A DNA stretch of 64,000 nt, taken from NCBI GenBank assembly GCA_023512835.1, contig CM042084.1:54353031-54417030 (forward strand), in the 5' to 3' direction. Origin of the DNA: Taxillus chinensis (Eukaryota; Streptophyta; Magnoliopsida; Santalales; Loranthaceae). Positions within the stretch are counted from its first letter, which is position 1; every line of letters starts with the position of its first letter. Made by a program: the position numbers and the translations under genes. Below, in pieces: positions 46,031 through 57,835 of the stretch. Under the pieces are notes generated by a model. It was not told where the DNA came from. It searched no databases and saw only the letters and a list, made by a program, of their open reading frames with translations.

Positions 46031-46348
46031 TGGAAGTGAATGCAGAGAAGGGAAAGGATTTTTAGGGTTTGAGAAGATGAAGAGCGACTTCGAAATATAA
46101 GAGTGATAAGGCGCTCTTGCATGAAGGCTTAGGATATATGTGATGGGTCAGTGGATGCTGGCAGGTCTAGGGTTTAAGCGAAATGAACAGTGAACCGCCT
46201 GACAATCTAATGTTATTAGTCTTGATAGTTGCACGCCTCCAAATAAAGAGATGACTGGAGGCAGCATAACCAAGCATTTATGATAGCTGTTTGCCTTCTT
46301 CCGAAAGATTGCTTGTCTCGAGACTTGCATTTAATGGACAATCATTAT

Positions 46349-47648
46349 TGTTGGATCAAACCGAGAATTTGGATAATGCGAAACAAACCCTATATAATTT
46401 GACTTGAGATGTTTCATGTTTACTATTAAGTCTGTGCAGATGAGTTAACTCTAAATCCGGATCTACTCATGTGAGGACAAAGGTAAGGACAGGATACATA
46501 ATCCTGATCCATCATGAGTGTCGTCATTCACTTGGTATATAACCAAGTCATCATCCGGAGTAAGGACCCTTCGTGCTGATTAAACACTTGACAAAACGAC
46601 TAGGAACCCGCGTCTAACACTCAACAAGATTATGTCAATTAATGCGGAGTAAGTTCCTGAGTCTACATCTTGCACGGAGTAAAAGAGACTTGTGAGAGAG
46701 AAAGAATCGAAGTTGTCACTCCACCGGACTAAGGAAAAGAAGACACGGACGAAGAAATCCGAGTCTGTCATTTGAGCGGAGTAAGGGCAACTATTGCGGA
46801 GTAAGGACATCAAATGCGGAATAAGGAATCCAAACCATTACTCATGCGGAGTAAGGAAGCACTGATGTGGAGTAAGCTTTCCGAACCACTACTCATGCGG
46901 AGTAAGGAAGCGCTGACACGGAATAAGGATTCCAGGACTTCATTCATACAGAGTAAGCAATCACTGATACGGAGTAAGGATCCGAGCTTCGTTCATGCGG
47001 AGTAAGGAACCTTGCAACGGACCACGAAGACGCTGCTTCGTCTCTCTAAGCCGCAATTAATGCTAGCAGCTCGCTACATCCCGATGTAAGACAAACTCAT
47101 TGAATACCTAAATTGTCTGACACGTGGAACACACGGAGATGTGGACGCAGTCTCAAATGCAATTGGAATCAAGCAAAGACTTCATTACAACTTATGCTTC
47201 CAATATTTTGAGCTCCACATCCGCAGCAGTTAAAGCTTCAGCATTTTGCGATGAAGAACTTCAATGCTCCACACTGCTCGGAAAATGCAGTTCCAAGATA
47301 GATTCCTAGGATGTCTATATATATGCCTGAAGCAATGTAAAGAAAAGATGCGCGTGCTTACTTGTACTTATACACTCATAAGCGTATATCTTGTAAAGAG
47401 CCAAACACAGAGATTCACTGCCAAGTGTGTGTAACTATAACAGAGTGTTGTGTTGTAATCAGTAAAAACGCTGTTTTGCATTGTTGTAATTATCTTCGAT
47501 AATAAAGCAACATACTTCCACTACCTGGGTTAATCTTCCGCACTAATTTTATCCGTTTAACCAGAGTGGGTGTCTAAGCCATTAAGAGAGAGAAAGAATT
47601 TTCAAAGAGCCTATTCACCCCCCCCCTTTAGGCTCTCCGGGACCAACA
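46349..47648 (+). repeat. 5' LTR of element D, 1300 bp
   Basis: TGTTGGATC to GGGACCAACA. It is the same family as the LTR of element C, inverted relative to it. Confidence 0.85.
46555..47010 (+). repeat. GGAGTAAGG minisatellite in the LTR of element D
   Basis: Degenerate units around CACTGATACGGAGTAAGGA recur roughly every 18-40 bp; GCGGAGTAAGG is the most common core. It is the reverse complement of the CCTTACTCCG array at 42360-42960. Confidence 0.82.
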
Positions 47649-47651
47649 AGT
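47647..47651 (+). repeat. Target site duplication of element E, left copy
   Basis: CAAGT, repeated at 55419-55423. The insertion separated the LTR end (CCAACA) of element D from its primer site. Confidence 0.85.
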
Positions 47652-48532
47652 TGTCACGCCCCGGTTTTCCAACCCGAGGAGACCGGAACGTGACCCTCCC
47701 TTTACCCGGGTTTGGATAAAGGGGTAGAATACAACTTACACTTCACATTTTATTTTCAGAGACCAAAATCACATAATTAATAAATTCAAACCACATGCCT
47801 TTATTATGTTTCAAACTCCATTACAATATCTCCCTGCTGGGGTTACAAGGCCTCAACGAAATTACATAACACAAATAACATAAAATAAAGCCACAAAACA
47901 GAACTCTTCCACCTTGGTGTTCCCACCTAACGCCTGTAAGTTTCTGCAAAAAAACATACCACAGTAGGAGGGGTGAGCAACCACAGCTCAGTAGGGATCA
48001 TATCTCCCCAACCCATCCCATGCTCCTACCATCTATATGAAGAAGTGCTCAAGTGCGGTGTCGTGGCAATTATTTTCTAGACAGATCATAATCAATACTA
48101 TACACAGCAAGCCACCAAACAAACACAACCATTGCCACAAAAACTCCTCAGTCAGTCCCAATGACAGTAACTCAGCCTCTTAGGCTCCACAGTCAGTCTC
48201 ACTGACATTAACTCAGCCTCTCAGGCTCCACAGGTACACAAGCATTGCCTCAGCCTCTCAGGCTTCTTAGGCTCCACAGGCACAACAACAGACACTTAAC
48301 ATATATCTTAGTTATTCAGGCATAACAACAAACACTTAACATGCATATCCACACTGGTATAACATCAAACACTTAGCATGCATAGCCACACTGCATAACA
48401 TCAAACACTTAACATGCATATCCACACTGGTATAACATCAAACACTTAGCATGCATAGCCACACTGGCATAACATCAAACATATACACGCCACTGAAGGC
48501 CAACATCCATATAGGAGGTCACACCTATATGG

Positions 48533-48574
<42 letters not shown>

Positions 48575-49515
48575 CCAAAAACAAGTAAGGATTGCTACCA
48601 CCAGGCCAGAGCCCCGGATAGATCTAAGGGAAAACATAACCCCTACCTTGGAAACGCCCTCCTCGCTCTTGCTCCGCGCTAGACGCCGTCCTCCCCACGC
48701 AAAGACGCTCCGCGGCAAAGCAGTGGCCTCTCCTTCCTTCCCTCTCTCTCTCTCGCGACGGCCAGGTGGCTAGCCAAAAGAAGAACCCTAAACCTAAGAG
48801 TCCTTCACCTCTTATATAGGCACACCAACATCAAAACGATGTAGTTTTGATTAAATGAATCCCAACATCAAAACGACGTAGTTTTGATTACACAAGTTGT
48901 AACCTTTCCGCATCCACACACGACAAAATATCCACAATTTCAACATGGTCCTTTAGGAAAAGATGATTACAATAACAAAACCAAGGTGACGGTACAAAAA
49001 TATGGCTGTACGCCATATTGCACGCCATATCCCCAATTGGCGTGCAGGTCCAAATACCCTGAAATTCTACCCCAAGCTTCCTTGCATCATGTAGAAGGCT
49101 GATATGCAGTAAAATGCTTGCACGCCAATTGGTCCAATTGGCGTTCAAGGCCTTTGGCTCTAAAACTTCCGTGGAAGGTAGAGGACATCATTCTGAGAAA
49201 CTTTTATTCTGCATGCCAATTGATTTGAGGCCATCTACTTGGTCGAAATCAATCTCCAAAACCTGACAAAACAGCCTAAAAGCGCCTGTATGTGCAAAAA
49301 GCATCTTCCTAGGGCATAAATGCACGTTATCACTTGTCACGTGCACCTCCCAAAAGTCCCCTCTTGGGCCCATCTCTTGCCTCAAACTTGTGCACCAACA
49401 TCCAAGGTGTTTTAGCTAAAGTGTGTGGGAAGGAAACTCCCTAAAACCCAACAATTTCCACTCACAATGCATCTGTGGTTAACTTCGTACATACCGCAAA
49501 ACACGGGTCATTACA
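47652..49515 (-). repeat. 3' LTR of element E, 1864 bp
   Basis: Minus strand begins TGTAATGACCCGTG and ends GGGGCGTGACA. Includes a segment starting TGATAACGTGCATTTATGC (ending near 49332) that matches the LTR start of the element F family, ACGT near-palindromes (about 48833-48890), TATA (48812-48819), a GA tract (48754-48742) and tandem TCAAACACTTAACATGCAT-type repeats (48290-48480). Confidence 0.87.
48535..48573. repeat. (AT)n microsatellite
   Basis: About 39 bp of alternating TA in the LTR of element E. Confidence 0.92.
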
Positions 49516-49531
49516 TCCTCTCCCCCTTAAG
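49516..49531 (-). other. Polypurine tract of element E
   Basis: Minus strand CTTAAGGGGGAGAGGA directly before the 3' LTR, matching element A. Confidence 0.83.
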
Positions 49532-49699
49532 ACTTTTCGTCCTCGAAAATAAACAATATGCAAGGAAAACCAACACATGCGAGCCACAATGCCCAGATGG
49601 ATCACACAATATAACAAGACATCTCAAACACATTGCAAGCAAATACAAGTACAAATACAAATACACCAAACCATGAACCACAAGAAAACACATCACTAC

Positions 49700-51010
49700 A
49701 GCCACCTCCCACCCTTAAGATTGTTCGTCCTCGAACAACTCTGGGTGCTGCTCACGCATCACGGACTCACGTTCCCATGTCTCCTCCTCAATGCCACTGC
49801 CGCCACGACGCGAACCAAAGGAATAGCACGACCACGCAAAAGCTTCTCCCGCCGATCTAGGATACGGATAGGGGCCTTAACAACGGACATATCATCCTCA
49901 ATGTCCAAAGTCCCCCAATCGATCACATGAGTGGGGTCAGGATGATACTTCCTCAACTGGGACACGTGAAACACATTGTGCACCCGACTCAATCGCGGTG
50001 GCAATGCTAATCTGTAAGCTACAGGCCCCACACGAGCTATAACCTCAAATGGACCAATTAACCGGGAGAGAGTTTGGAACCTCTCGCAAAGCGCCGATGT
50101 CCATGTCGTGGAGAGACACGGAGAAACACATGATCGCCCACGAAAAACTCCAAAGGTCGCCGCCGCCGATCTCGCATAAGATTTCCTGGACTACGGGGCG
50201 ATAACAAGTGCTGACGAATCAACTTGACCTTCTCAGTAGCCTCTTGAACCAACTGGGGTCCTAAGAGAGCTGCCTCTCCTACCTCAGTCCAACACAAGGG
50301 TGAGCGGCATGGCCTGCCATACAACGCCTCAAAAGGAGTCATCCCAATGGATGCTTGATAACGCTGTTGTGGAAAACTCCACCAAAGGAAGATGAGTTGC
50401 CCACGAACCCCCAAAATCTAGCACACAGGCCCGCAACATGTCCTCCATGGTCTGATTCGTCCTCTCAGTCTAACCGTCAGTCTCAGGGTGAAAGGCTGTA
50501 CTCAAGTGAAGTTTGGTCCCCATAGCCTCCTGCAAACCTGCCCAAAAACGGGAAGTGAACCTCGAATCCTAGTCAGAGACAACCGATGAGGGTACTCCAT
50601 GCATTCTCACAATCTCGTTCATGTATAGCTGACTCAAGGTCCCAATAGAGTCCCGCTCGCGAATAGCAAGGAAATGGGCCGACTTTGTGAGCCGATCCAC
50701 AATCACCCAAATCATATCTTTCCTCCCTGTGGTAGGTGGAAGACCAGTCACAAAATCCATCGCTATGTGGTCCCACTTCCACTCCGCTATGGGCAATGGC
50801 TATAACATGCCCGCCGGCCGCTGATGTTCAGCCTTCACCTGCTGACATGTGAGGCACCGCGAAACAAAGGCAGCCACATCGCGTTTCATCCTAGGCCACC
50901 AAAAATGTCCCCGAAGCGCATGGTACATTTTCGTACCCCCTGGATGCACAACAACTCGAGACTGGTGAAACTCCCTCATCACCTCATCCCTGAGGGAAGA
51001 AGCCACTACC
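49700..51010 (-). pseudogene. Integrase region of element E with chromodomain-like tail
   Basis: H-P-G-G-T-K-M-Y and C-L-T-C-Q-Q-V-K (about 50855-50945) form the zinc-binding region. W-D-H-I-A-M-D-F-V-T-G-L-P and V-D-R-L-T-K-S-A (50680-50780) open the catalytic core, and [11 protein letters not shown] (about 50310-50345) follows. [11 protein letters not shown] (49945-49980) and the I-P-L-V-R-V tail end it. A frameshift near 49800 separates the last residues (E-R-E-S-V-M-R region). Stops break the frame at about 50570 and 50798. Confidence 0.83.
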
Positions 51011-52480
51011 AGGCGCCCCTTAAAAGATAACTCATGCTCAGGACCCTCTGTCTAGCCCTCAGATAGCTCACCGGCCTCAATACGAGCACGGAGGACCTCA
51101 CACTCAATGTCACCCAATCGTGCCTCCCGGGACGTGCCGGTGAAAGCTCAAGCACAACAACCAAAGGACGCAGGACTGTCCTACCATCACGAACAATAGG
51201 CTACAGGCCGTAACACCGCCAACCGCTCCATCGGTTTCCACTCTCTCACGGCCACCTCAGCCTTTCCCCTTTACGCTCAACGCGTCGCCCACAACATTAC
51301 CCTTGCCCGGGTATAGGCAAGAGTGAAGTCAAAGGTCCGCAAATACTCTACCCATCTCCTCTGCCTCAAATTCAAGTCCTTCCAGAGTAAAGATGTACTG
51401 AAGGCTCTTGTGATCGAAAAACACTACAAACTTCTCCCCCCAAAAGGTAATGTTGCCAACTCTTCAAGGCAAAGATGACACTCGCCAACTCAAGATCATG
51501 AGTAGGATAATTCTGCTCATGAGGCTTCAGCTGCCTCAACCCATAAGCTATCACACTGTGCTCCTGCATAAGCACACACCCCAAACCAACCCTGGACGCA
51601 TCGCAATATACCTCATATGGGATATCCTCCCGAGGTAACCTCAACACCGGTGCAGTGGTCAAACGGGTTTTGAGAGCCTCGAACACCTGCTGACACTCGT
51701 CAGTCCACTCAAACTTCACTCCCTTCCGATTCAACGCCGTCATAGGAGCTGCCAAACGGGAGAATCCCTCTACAAAACGACGGTAATAGCCTGCCAAGCC
51801 AAGAAAACTACGAATCTCGAAAACATTGGTTGGCCTCTCCCATGATGACACCGCCTCAATCTTGGCTGGGTCCACTCTAACCCCTTCAGATGACACTACG
51901 TGGCCAAGAAAATGGACCTCCTGCATCCAAAACTCGCATTTGCTAAACTTAGCAAACAACCGCTGATCCCTCAAGGTTTGCAACACTGTTGCCAAATGTT
52001 CCATATGCTCCCTCTCTGTCTTGGAATATACCAAGATATCGTCTATAAACACCACTACGAACGAGTCTAAGTATGGGGCAAAGACTTGGTTGATCAAATG
52101 CATAAACACTTCCGGCGCATTAGTGAGTCCGAAAGGCATCACTACCCACTCATAGTGCCCATACCGGCACCGAAAAGCCGTCTTAGGGATGTCCTCCTCC
52201 CTAACCCTTAACTGGTGATACCCCGATCGTAGATCTATCTTGGAAAACCACCGGGCCCCACTCAACTGGTCAAACAGTCATCTATCCGAGGCAATGGATA
52301 CTTGTTCTTCACAGATACCAAATTCGACTTTCCTGTAATCAATGCATAGGCGAAGTGTGCCATTTGCCTTCTTTGCAAAAAGAGCACCGGAGCACCCCTA
52401 GGGTGAGGTACTCGGTCTGATATACCCCTGGTCCACCAACTCCTCTATCTGCCGCTGAAGCTCCCTCAGCTCGGCTGGCC
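51011..52480 (-). pseudogene. Reverse transcriptase and RNase H of element E
   Basis: A long open stretch (52265-51372) encodes [20 protein letters not shown] and an intact F-I-D-D catalytic box with I-L-V-Y-S. The connection domain and RNase H start follow (Y-C-D-A-S). The frame is disrupted between 52398 and 52265 and again near 51440, where RNase H continues in other frames. Catalytic residues of RT are retained, unlike element B. Confidence 0.88.
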
Positions 52481-53663
52481 CCATACGATATGCTACTTGG
52501 GAGATTGGACCAATCCCCGGTACCAACTCAATGGTAAACTCTACACTCCTCTTAGGAGGTAAACTCCTTAACTGGTCAGGGAAGACATCCTGGAATTGGT
52601 CAACAACTGCTGGCCACACTCTCTTTTCCACTTTCCCTTCCTCAGCAAAGGTCAGGGCTGCCAACCTGTGGGTAATGGCACCCCACTGGTCCAACACTGG
52701 CCCAGCCCGACTCGCCTCACAGTCCCACTCCCCCTGGAGGGTGCAAGAGGTCCCTGCAGGTGTCATGAAGGATACACGCCGCCGGTAACAATCTATCTTG
52801 GCCTGGAAAGCCATAAGCCAATCCATACCCAAGATCAGATCAAATGTACGCAAGGGCAATACATGCAGGTCAAAGCTCAGCTCCACACTTCTTATGGTTA
52901 ACACACAGTCACGGCAAACACGCCGCACCTCAATCATACCCCCCACTGGAGACTCAATAACTAGGGGCTTCGCTGCCTCCACACAAGCTAACCCCAAGCT
53001 ATCTATTACAAGCTCAACAACAAAAGAACATGATGCACCCGTATCGAAAAGAACAGAAGCTAATGTACGGGAGATCAAAAGGGTACCTCTAACCACCGAT
53101 GGTCCTGCTCCACCCTCAGCCGGTGGGGGTGGTAGCTCAGCTTCCTCCTGGTACATCGCCTCCAGCGCAAACACCCTCCCTTGGCCTATGCCACTGGTCG
53201 GCTCACTCCCTGGGTGCTTCCCGCCATGGCTGCCTCCAGCTTCAGTCTGCTGACGCTCTTGCCTCCCCTGAGGTCGGGTCTGGCTAGATCCTGCCTGGCT
53301 AGCCTTCCACTGACGGGTTGGCCTCTCCGCTAGAGCGCGAAAACTAGCATCACTCCTCATGCTAGATGCCACGCCTCCTGCTCCCCTGTTACCACTCCTG
53401 CACACCCGGCTCAAGTGGCCCTCTCGCCCACAGCTGTTGCACCGCCAGTCCTTCTTGGGACATTCCCTCTTGAAATGACCTTGCCCCCCACAACAAAGAC
53501 AACCGCTGGGGAGACCTCTTGCTAAACCTCCCTGCCCACTACCGCCATGGGTGAACCTCCTTGGGTTCACAGATGGTAGACCCCGGCTGCGGAAAGAACC
53601 ACTATCTCTCTCCTCAGTCTTGGGCCTCTTGGACCCAGAATCGCGTTCAGACCCACCTTGCAA
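52398..53663 (-). pseudogene. gag C-terminus, protease and RT start of element E
   Basis: A 421-residue open stretch. Two knuckles lie near residues 54-86 (C-L-C-C-G-G-Q-G-H-F-K-R-E-C and C-N-S-C-G-R-E-G-H-L-S-R-V-C). The protease active site is L-F-D-T-G-A-S-C-S-F near residue 213, and I-L-G-M-D-W-L follows. It then enters RT (Y-I-R-P-S-T-S-P). The true polyprotein starts upstream; a stop just before 53663 separates it from the N-terminal part of gag. Confidence 0.88.
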
Positions 53664-54477
53664 CTAGCGACCCTGGTGGACCTGCCTCCCATTATCCGGT
53701 TCCCTCTCGCCTATGCGTCTTGTCTCAACAACCTCAAGATAGGTCCTCAAACGTAGAATCATCACCCTCTCGCTTAAGAGTCGGCCTGAGACCCAAGGTG
53801 AACTTGTGGGCTTTCAGGGTCCTCCTTTGCCACGGTCTCGGGGCAAACCTACTCAGGCTCCGAACTCCCACTTATACTCGGAACCGTCTTTGATCCTTGC
53901 TTCAGCTGCCAAATTCTTCTCTCTTCGCCATCTCAAGGACTCAGGGAAAAACTCATCGTGGAAGAGTTGTAAGAACTCCTCCCACAAAGATAAACCGCAC
54001 CGCACGGCTCCCCTGCGACACTCGCCACCACTCCGGAGCATTCCCCTCTAGCTGCCGAATGGCCAGCCTCACCTTATCCTCCTCCTGGGGTAGTAGGAAG
54101 GAAAACACATGCTCAATTTGCCTCAACCAGTGCTTAGCCACCACGGGTTCCTCTTCTCCCTTGAACCTTGGAGGTTGTTCCTTCCGGAGCCGTGTCACCA
54201 CGTCATCCTCTGCACGAATCGGTATACCACCCGGCGAACCCTCACGCTGCCGGGGTAGCTCCCCCACTGGTGGTGGTGGTGGTGGCACCACCTGCTGGGC
54301 TGCCATCTCGTGGCGCACCTCCTCCCTCAGCTCTCAGACTTCCAGCTGGATGCCCTCACGTAGCTGTGCTAGCAACAACGCATGTCCCCCAATGGACTGC
54401 CCCGCACCCAGGCCCTCATGGACAGATGACTCATCAGCCACTACCCCGGACGCACGTGTTACTCTCCTCGGTGGCAT
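53664..54477 (-). pseudogene. gag N-terminus and capsid-like region of element E
   Basis: The start is ATG at 54477 (M-P-P-R-R-V-T-R), followed by an in-frame stop, Gln/Pro-rich sequence and the retrotransposon gag region (P-P-R-F-K-G and L-R-Q-I-E-H-V-F, then F-H-D-E-F-F-P). Frame changes occur near 54340 and 54000. Confidence 0.78.
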
Positions 54478-54945
54478 TCTTACTACATGAAGTAAGAAGC
54501 ACAAACGTCAGAATGCGTTCGACAATTATCAGGTTTTGCTACCTCTACCCCACTATCAAGTCAAGTAGTACATGGCATCACACACATTTTACACATTGCA
54601 CCAATCAACATTGCACACAGTTCAAATAAACAAGGACCTTTCCTTGTAGTCATGCTCAAGGTACTTCAAGTAAAATCAGAGTTGCACAGTTCACCTTATC
54701 GCATTATTCACATTTTTCTTTTATCACAATTACAATGTTAACAGGTATCCACACCTTCACATACAACGACCAATGCAACTAGTGCCCTAATGCCAATACA
54801 TGCAAATCCTACCTCAGGTCTGGACTACCCCAAGTACACCTTAGAGGCTCCAAGAGGACCGTGTTAATCAGGCACATCCCTCTAGGTTCCTCCAAAGGAC
54901 TCAAGATAACCAGATCCGCCCACTACCCTAGGCCAACTAGACCAT

Positions 54946-54957
54946 GCTCTGATACCA
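54946..54957 (-). promoter_or_regulatory. Primer binding site of element E
   Basis: Minus strand TGGTATCAGAGC, three bases inside the 5' LTR. The adjoining sequence also matches element A. Confidence 0.9.
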
Positions 54958-54960
54958 TAT

Positions 54961-55418
54961 TGTCACGCCCCGGTTTTCCAACCTGAGGAGACCGGAACGT
55001 GACCCTCCCTTTACCCGGGTTTGGATAAAGGGGTAGAATACAACTTACACTTCACATTTTTTTTTCAGAGACCAAAATCACATAATTAATAAATTCAAAC
55101 CACATGCCTTATTATGTTTCAAACTCCATTACAACATCTACTTGGTCGAAATCAATCTCCAAAACCTGACAAAACAGCCTAAAAGTGCCTGTATGTGCAA
55201 AAAGCATCTTCCTAGGGCATAAATGCACGTTATCACTTGTCACGTGCACCTCCCAAAAGTCCCCTCTTATGCCCATCTCTTGCCTTAAACTTGTGCACCA
55301 ACATCCAAGGTGTTTTAGCTAAAGTGTGTGGGAAGGAAACTCCCTAAAACCCAACAATTTCCACTCACAAGGCATCTGTGGTTAACTTCGTACATACCGC
55401 AAAACACGGGTCATTACA
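54961..55418 (-). repeat. 5' LTR of element E, internally deleted to 458 bp
   Basis: 54961-55131 matches 47652-47822 and 55134-55418 matches about 49231-49515 of the 3' LTR; the 1.4 kb between is missing. The lost part holds the TATA box, ACGT motifs and GA tract. Confidence 0.88.
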
Positions 55419-55423
55419 CAAGT
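55419..55423 (+). repeat. Target site duplication of element E, right copy
   Basis: CAAGT, identical to 47647-47651. Confidence 0.85.
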
Positions 55424-55437
55424 GGTATCGGAGCAAG
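55423..55437 (+). promoter_or_regulatory. Primer binding site of element D
   Basis: TGGTATCGGAGCAAG, an iMet-type site. With element E removed it sits 3 nt from the LTR end of element D. Confidence 0.82.
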
Positions 55438-55481
55438 TTCTACCTGCTCGTAGAGATCCCTCACTCCCTCTCAACTTAACA

Positions 55482-57700
55482 ATGGCCGAAGAAAGCAGCA
55501 TGCTATTCAATACCCGCCTTAACTCTGGGGGAGCTCAAGAGCCCCTTCCCAACCGAAGCAGCAGTGAAAATGTTGATCCACCTGAACCTGCTGTTGCCGC
55601 TGCTCCTCAACCACGGAGTTCAGGCTACACTTTAAGCAAACCGCCAAAGTTCACACCAGAGCTTTTCTCCCAGTGGAAAGCTCGCATGAAGATGTTCATG
55701 ACTGTCATGATTATCTAATGTGGCCTTGTCTTCATCGGAGCTTCCCATTCCGATGACCATCGGAGAAAATGGGGTTAGGAGGCCAAAGACCGATCTTTGA
55801 ACTCACTCACGATGAAAGAGCCTGGCAATACGCCAGGTGAAAAGCTCTAGCTTATGTGACATCGTCCTTGGATTCGGAGGCTTTCACGGACGTCCAGGGG
55901 CGCACGATAGCAAAAGTCTGTGTGGGACAAATTGACTATTATATATGAAGGAAGTCAGTCCTAGATGTAGAACGTCATTTGCGCTCTCGGATAGAACTTT
56001 GAGAGCTTCAACCACAAACCTGGCGAATCCCTGGAGAGCATCTATCGGCGATTCGGCAAGCTCATCCTGGAATTGAAAACCGTCAACGAGCACTACACTC
56101 GGTTCCAAATAAATGACAAGTTCTTTCGTTTCTTGCCGGATCGCTATTACTCCAAGCAGCTCTAGATGCAATCCAAAGACAATCGCGAGATGCTCCCCTT
56201 GAAGAGCTATATGGAGAGCTACGACTCATGAGGTCAGATTCAAATACATTGATCGAGACGAGAAGATAGCTCGGAAAGAAAAGGGGGTAGCTCTTAAGGC
56301 TACTGCTGGACCAAGCATGCCGACGGAGGATGATACGGAAGAGTCGAAAAACTCGACTCGGACATGGAAGAAGAAATAGCACTCCTGGTGAAATCCTTCA
56401 CACGATTTCTACGGAAAAGCGAAAAAGGATTCAGAAGAGGTTCTTCCTCATCCTCAGAAGGAAGGAGCGGTCGGAGTCGACATCCCAAGACCGCTACAAT
56501 TGCGGGAAACCTAGTCATTAGGCCAAGGACCGTAGATCCAAACCCAAGATGGACGACAAGGATGACAAGGTTAAACCCCGACGCTCAACCTCGGACAACA
56601 AAGAAAATGAAGAGGAAGGCGTTCGTCTCAAAATACAATAGTGGCTCGGAAGAAGAAGAGGAATCTTCGGACGACGAACCAACGGAAAAAGGCGAACGTC
56701 TACCTCATGGCAAACGCCGAGGTACCTTGTATCTCCGAACTCTTGAGTAAACTAGAATCTCTTACTAAGGAACGTGATGATGAAAAGAATGAGAGATTAA
56801 TAATTACTCAAATGTATCAAAATATGAGTGGTCGACTAAGCGCCTAGAACTTACTCGTTTCTAAACTTGAAAAGGACATAGTTGACTACCGGGGCGAGGG
56901 AGGTTTGGTATCACGACCTAAGAGCTGAGAATCACCTGCTGAATACCAACCTCACAGACATGAATGTAAATCTTAAAAGACTTGAGATTGAACTTGAGAA
57001 GGAAAAGGAAATAAATCGTAAATGGCTAAAATCCGGAGAGATAGCCTCTACATTTAGAACTGATCCTGACAATATCCGAGTCAAACCTGGCCTAGGATCC
57101 GAATCCACTTCCATCGCTCCACCTATCGAGTGCCCTCCGAACTATACTCCAAAACTAACCAACCTATATCCCGTTAGTACATCTAAACCGTTGGATGGTT
57201 TTGTTTCGGTGGCACCATAGTCTATGATTGTGGAACAGGGTCAGCATCGCTAATCCCGAAGTAGTAGCACCCGTACCAAACGATGACGGGAAGGTTGCTG
57301 CAGTTAAAGCCGAAACTGTAGCACCCATAAACAAAGGAAAGGCTAAGGCTGACGCATCCAGGGCCAAGAGCGCGTCACCCGTTCATAAAGGATTAGGCCA
57401 TAGGGAACAGAGTAGAAAACCTGCAAAACCTAAGAAACCGTATCCCCGTTGTAACTCCTTATCACGATGTTTGTTCGATATGTTGCGAAATAGGTCATTA
57501 TCACTATGAGTGTTGGAGTCTATCTCGATGACCGGTTATATAATTATTCTTCAATCAATAAAAATCCGGTTGTCAAAAAGGGTTCTTCTCGGAAAGCTAA
57601 ATCTAAAACTCCTTGAAGTATTTCACCTAAGAAAACCCAAGTTGAAGAAGCAACTAAGACGGAAAAAGCTAAGTCAACTTGGAAAGTTAAAGTTCTTAGA
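55482..57700 (+). pseudogene. gag region of element D
   Basis: ATG at 55482 gives M-A-E-E-S-S-M-L-F-N and F-S-Q-W-K-A-R-M-K (copia gag start), then a stop at 55716. Later frames carry the decayed zinc knuckle Y-N-C-G-K-P-S-H (about 56497-56520), with its first cysteine replaced and a stop inside. Acidic E-E-E-E-S-S-D-D (56655-56690) and coiled-coil-like stretches follow. The copy is heavily interrupted. Confidence 0.72.
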
Positions 57701-57835
57701 AACATAAAATCCGGAATAGTTGACACTGTTGCTGCTTCTCCTAACCGCCCAAAACAAGTTTGGGCACCAAAAATGTAATCTGTTGTCTTGCAGGAGCATC
57801 TATGGAATTCACTTGTCATCTCACTTGAAGTCAAA

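Larger units (their letters stand above)
41707..46348 (-). mobile_element. Element C: LARD-like LTR element with copia-type LTR, 5' end lost
   Basis: The 3' LTR (41707-43152) reads, on the minus strand, TGTTGGATCAAG to GGGACCAACA, and a purine tract abuts it at 43153. About 3.2 kb of internal DNA follows on the minus strand, coding for a protein unlike copia gag-pol, with a Ulp1-like region near its end. The 5' side stops at 46348, where element D starts in the opposite orientation; the 5' LTR is missing. Confidence 0.72.
47652..55418 (-). mobile_element. Element E: Tekay-like Ty3/gypsy chromovirus, minus strand
   Basis: Order on the minus strand: 5' LTR (55418-54961), iMet primer site, gag with two zinc knuckles, protease, RT, RNase H, integrase with a chromodomain-like tail, purine tract, 3' LTR (49515-47652). 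A 5-bp duplication CAAGT flanks it. The tail ([10 protein letters not shown] then I-P-L-V-R-V) resembles the Tekay/Del branch. Several stops and frame changes interrupt pol. Confidence 0.92.

Noticed and set aside
41707..47648. A single element with inverted LTRs
   Set aside because: Purine tract and primer site positions show two separate elements in opposite orientation.
48290..48480. CRISPR-like regular repeats
   Set aside because: Continuous tandem repeats without unique spacers, inside an LTR of a eukaryotic element.
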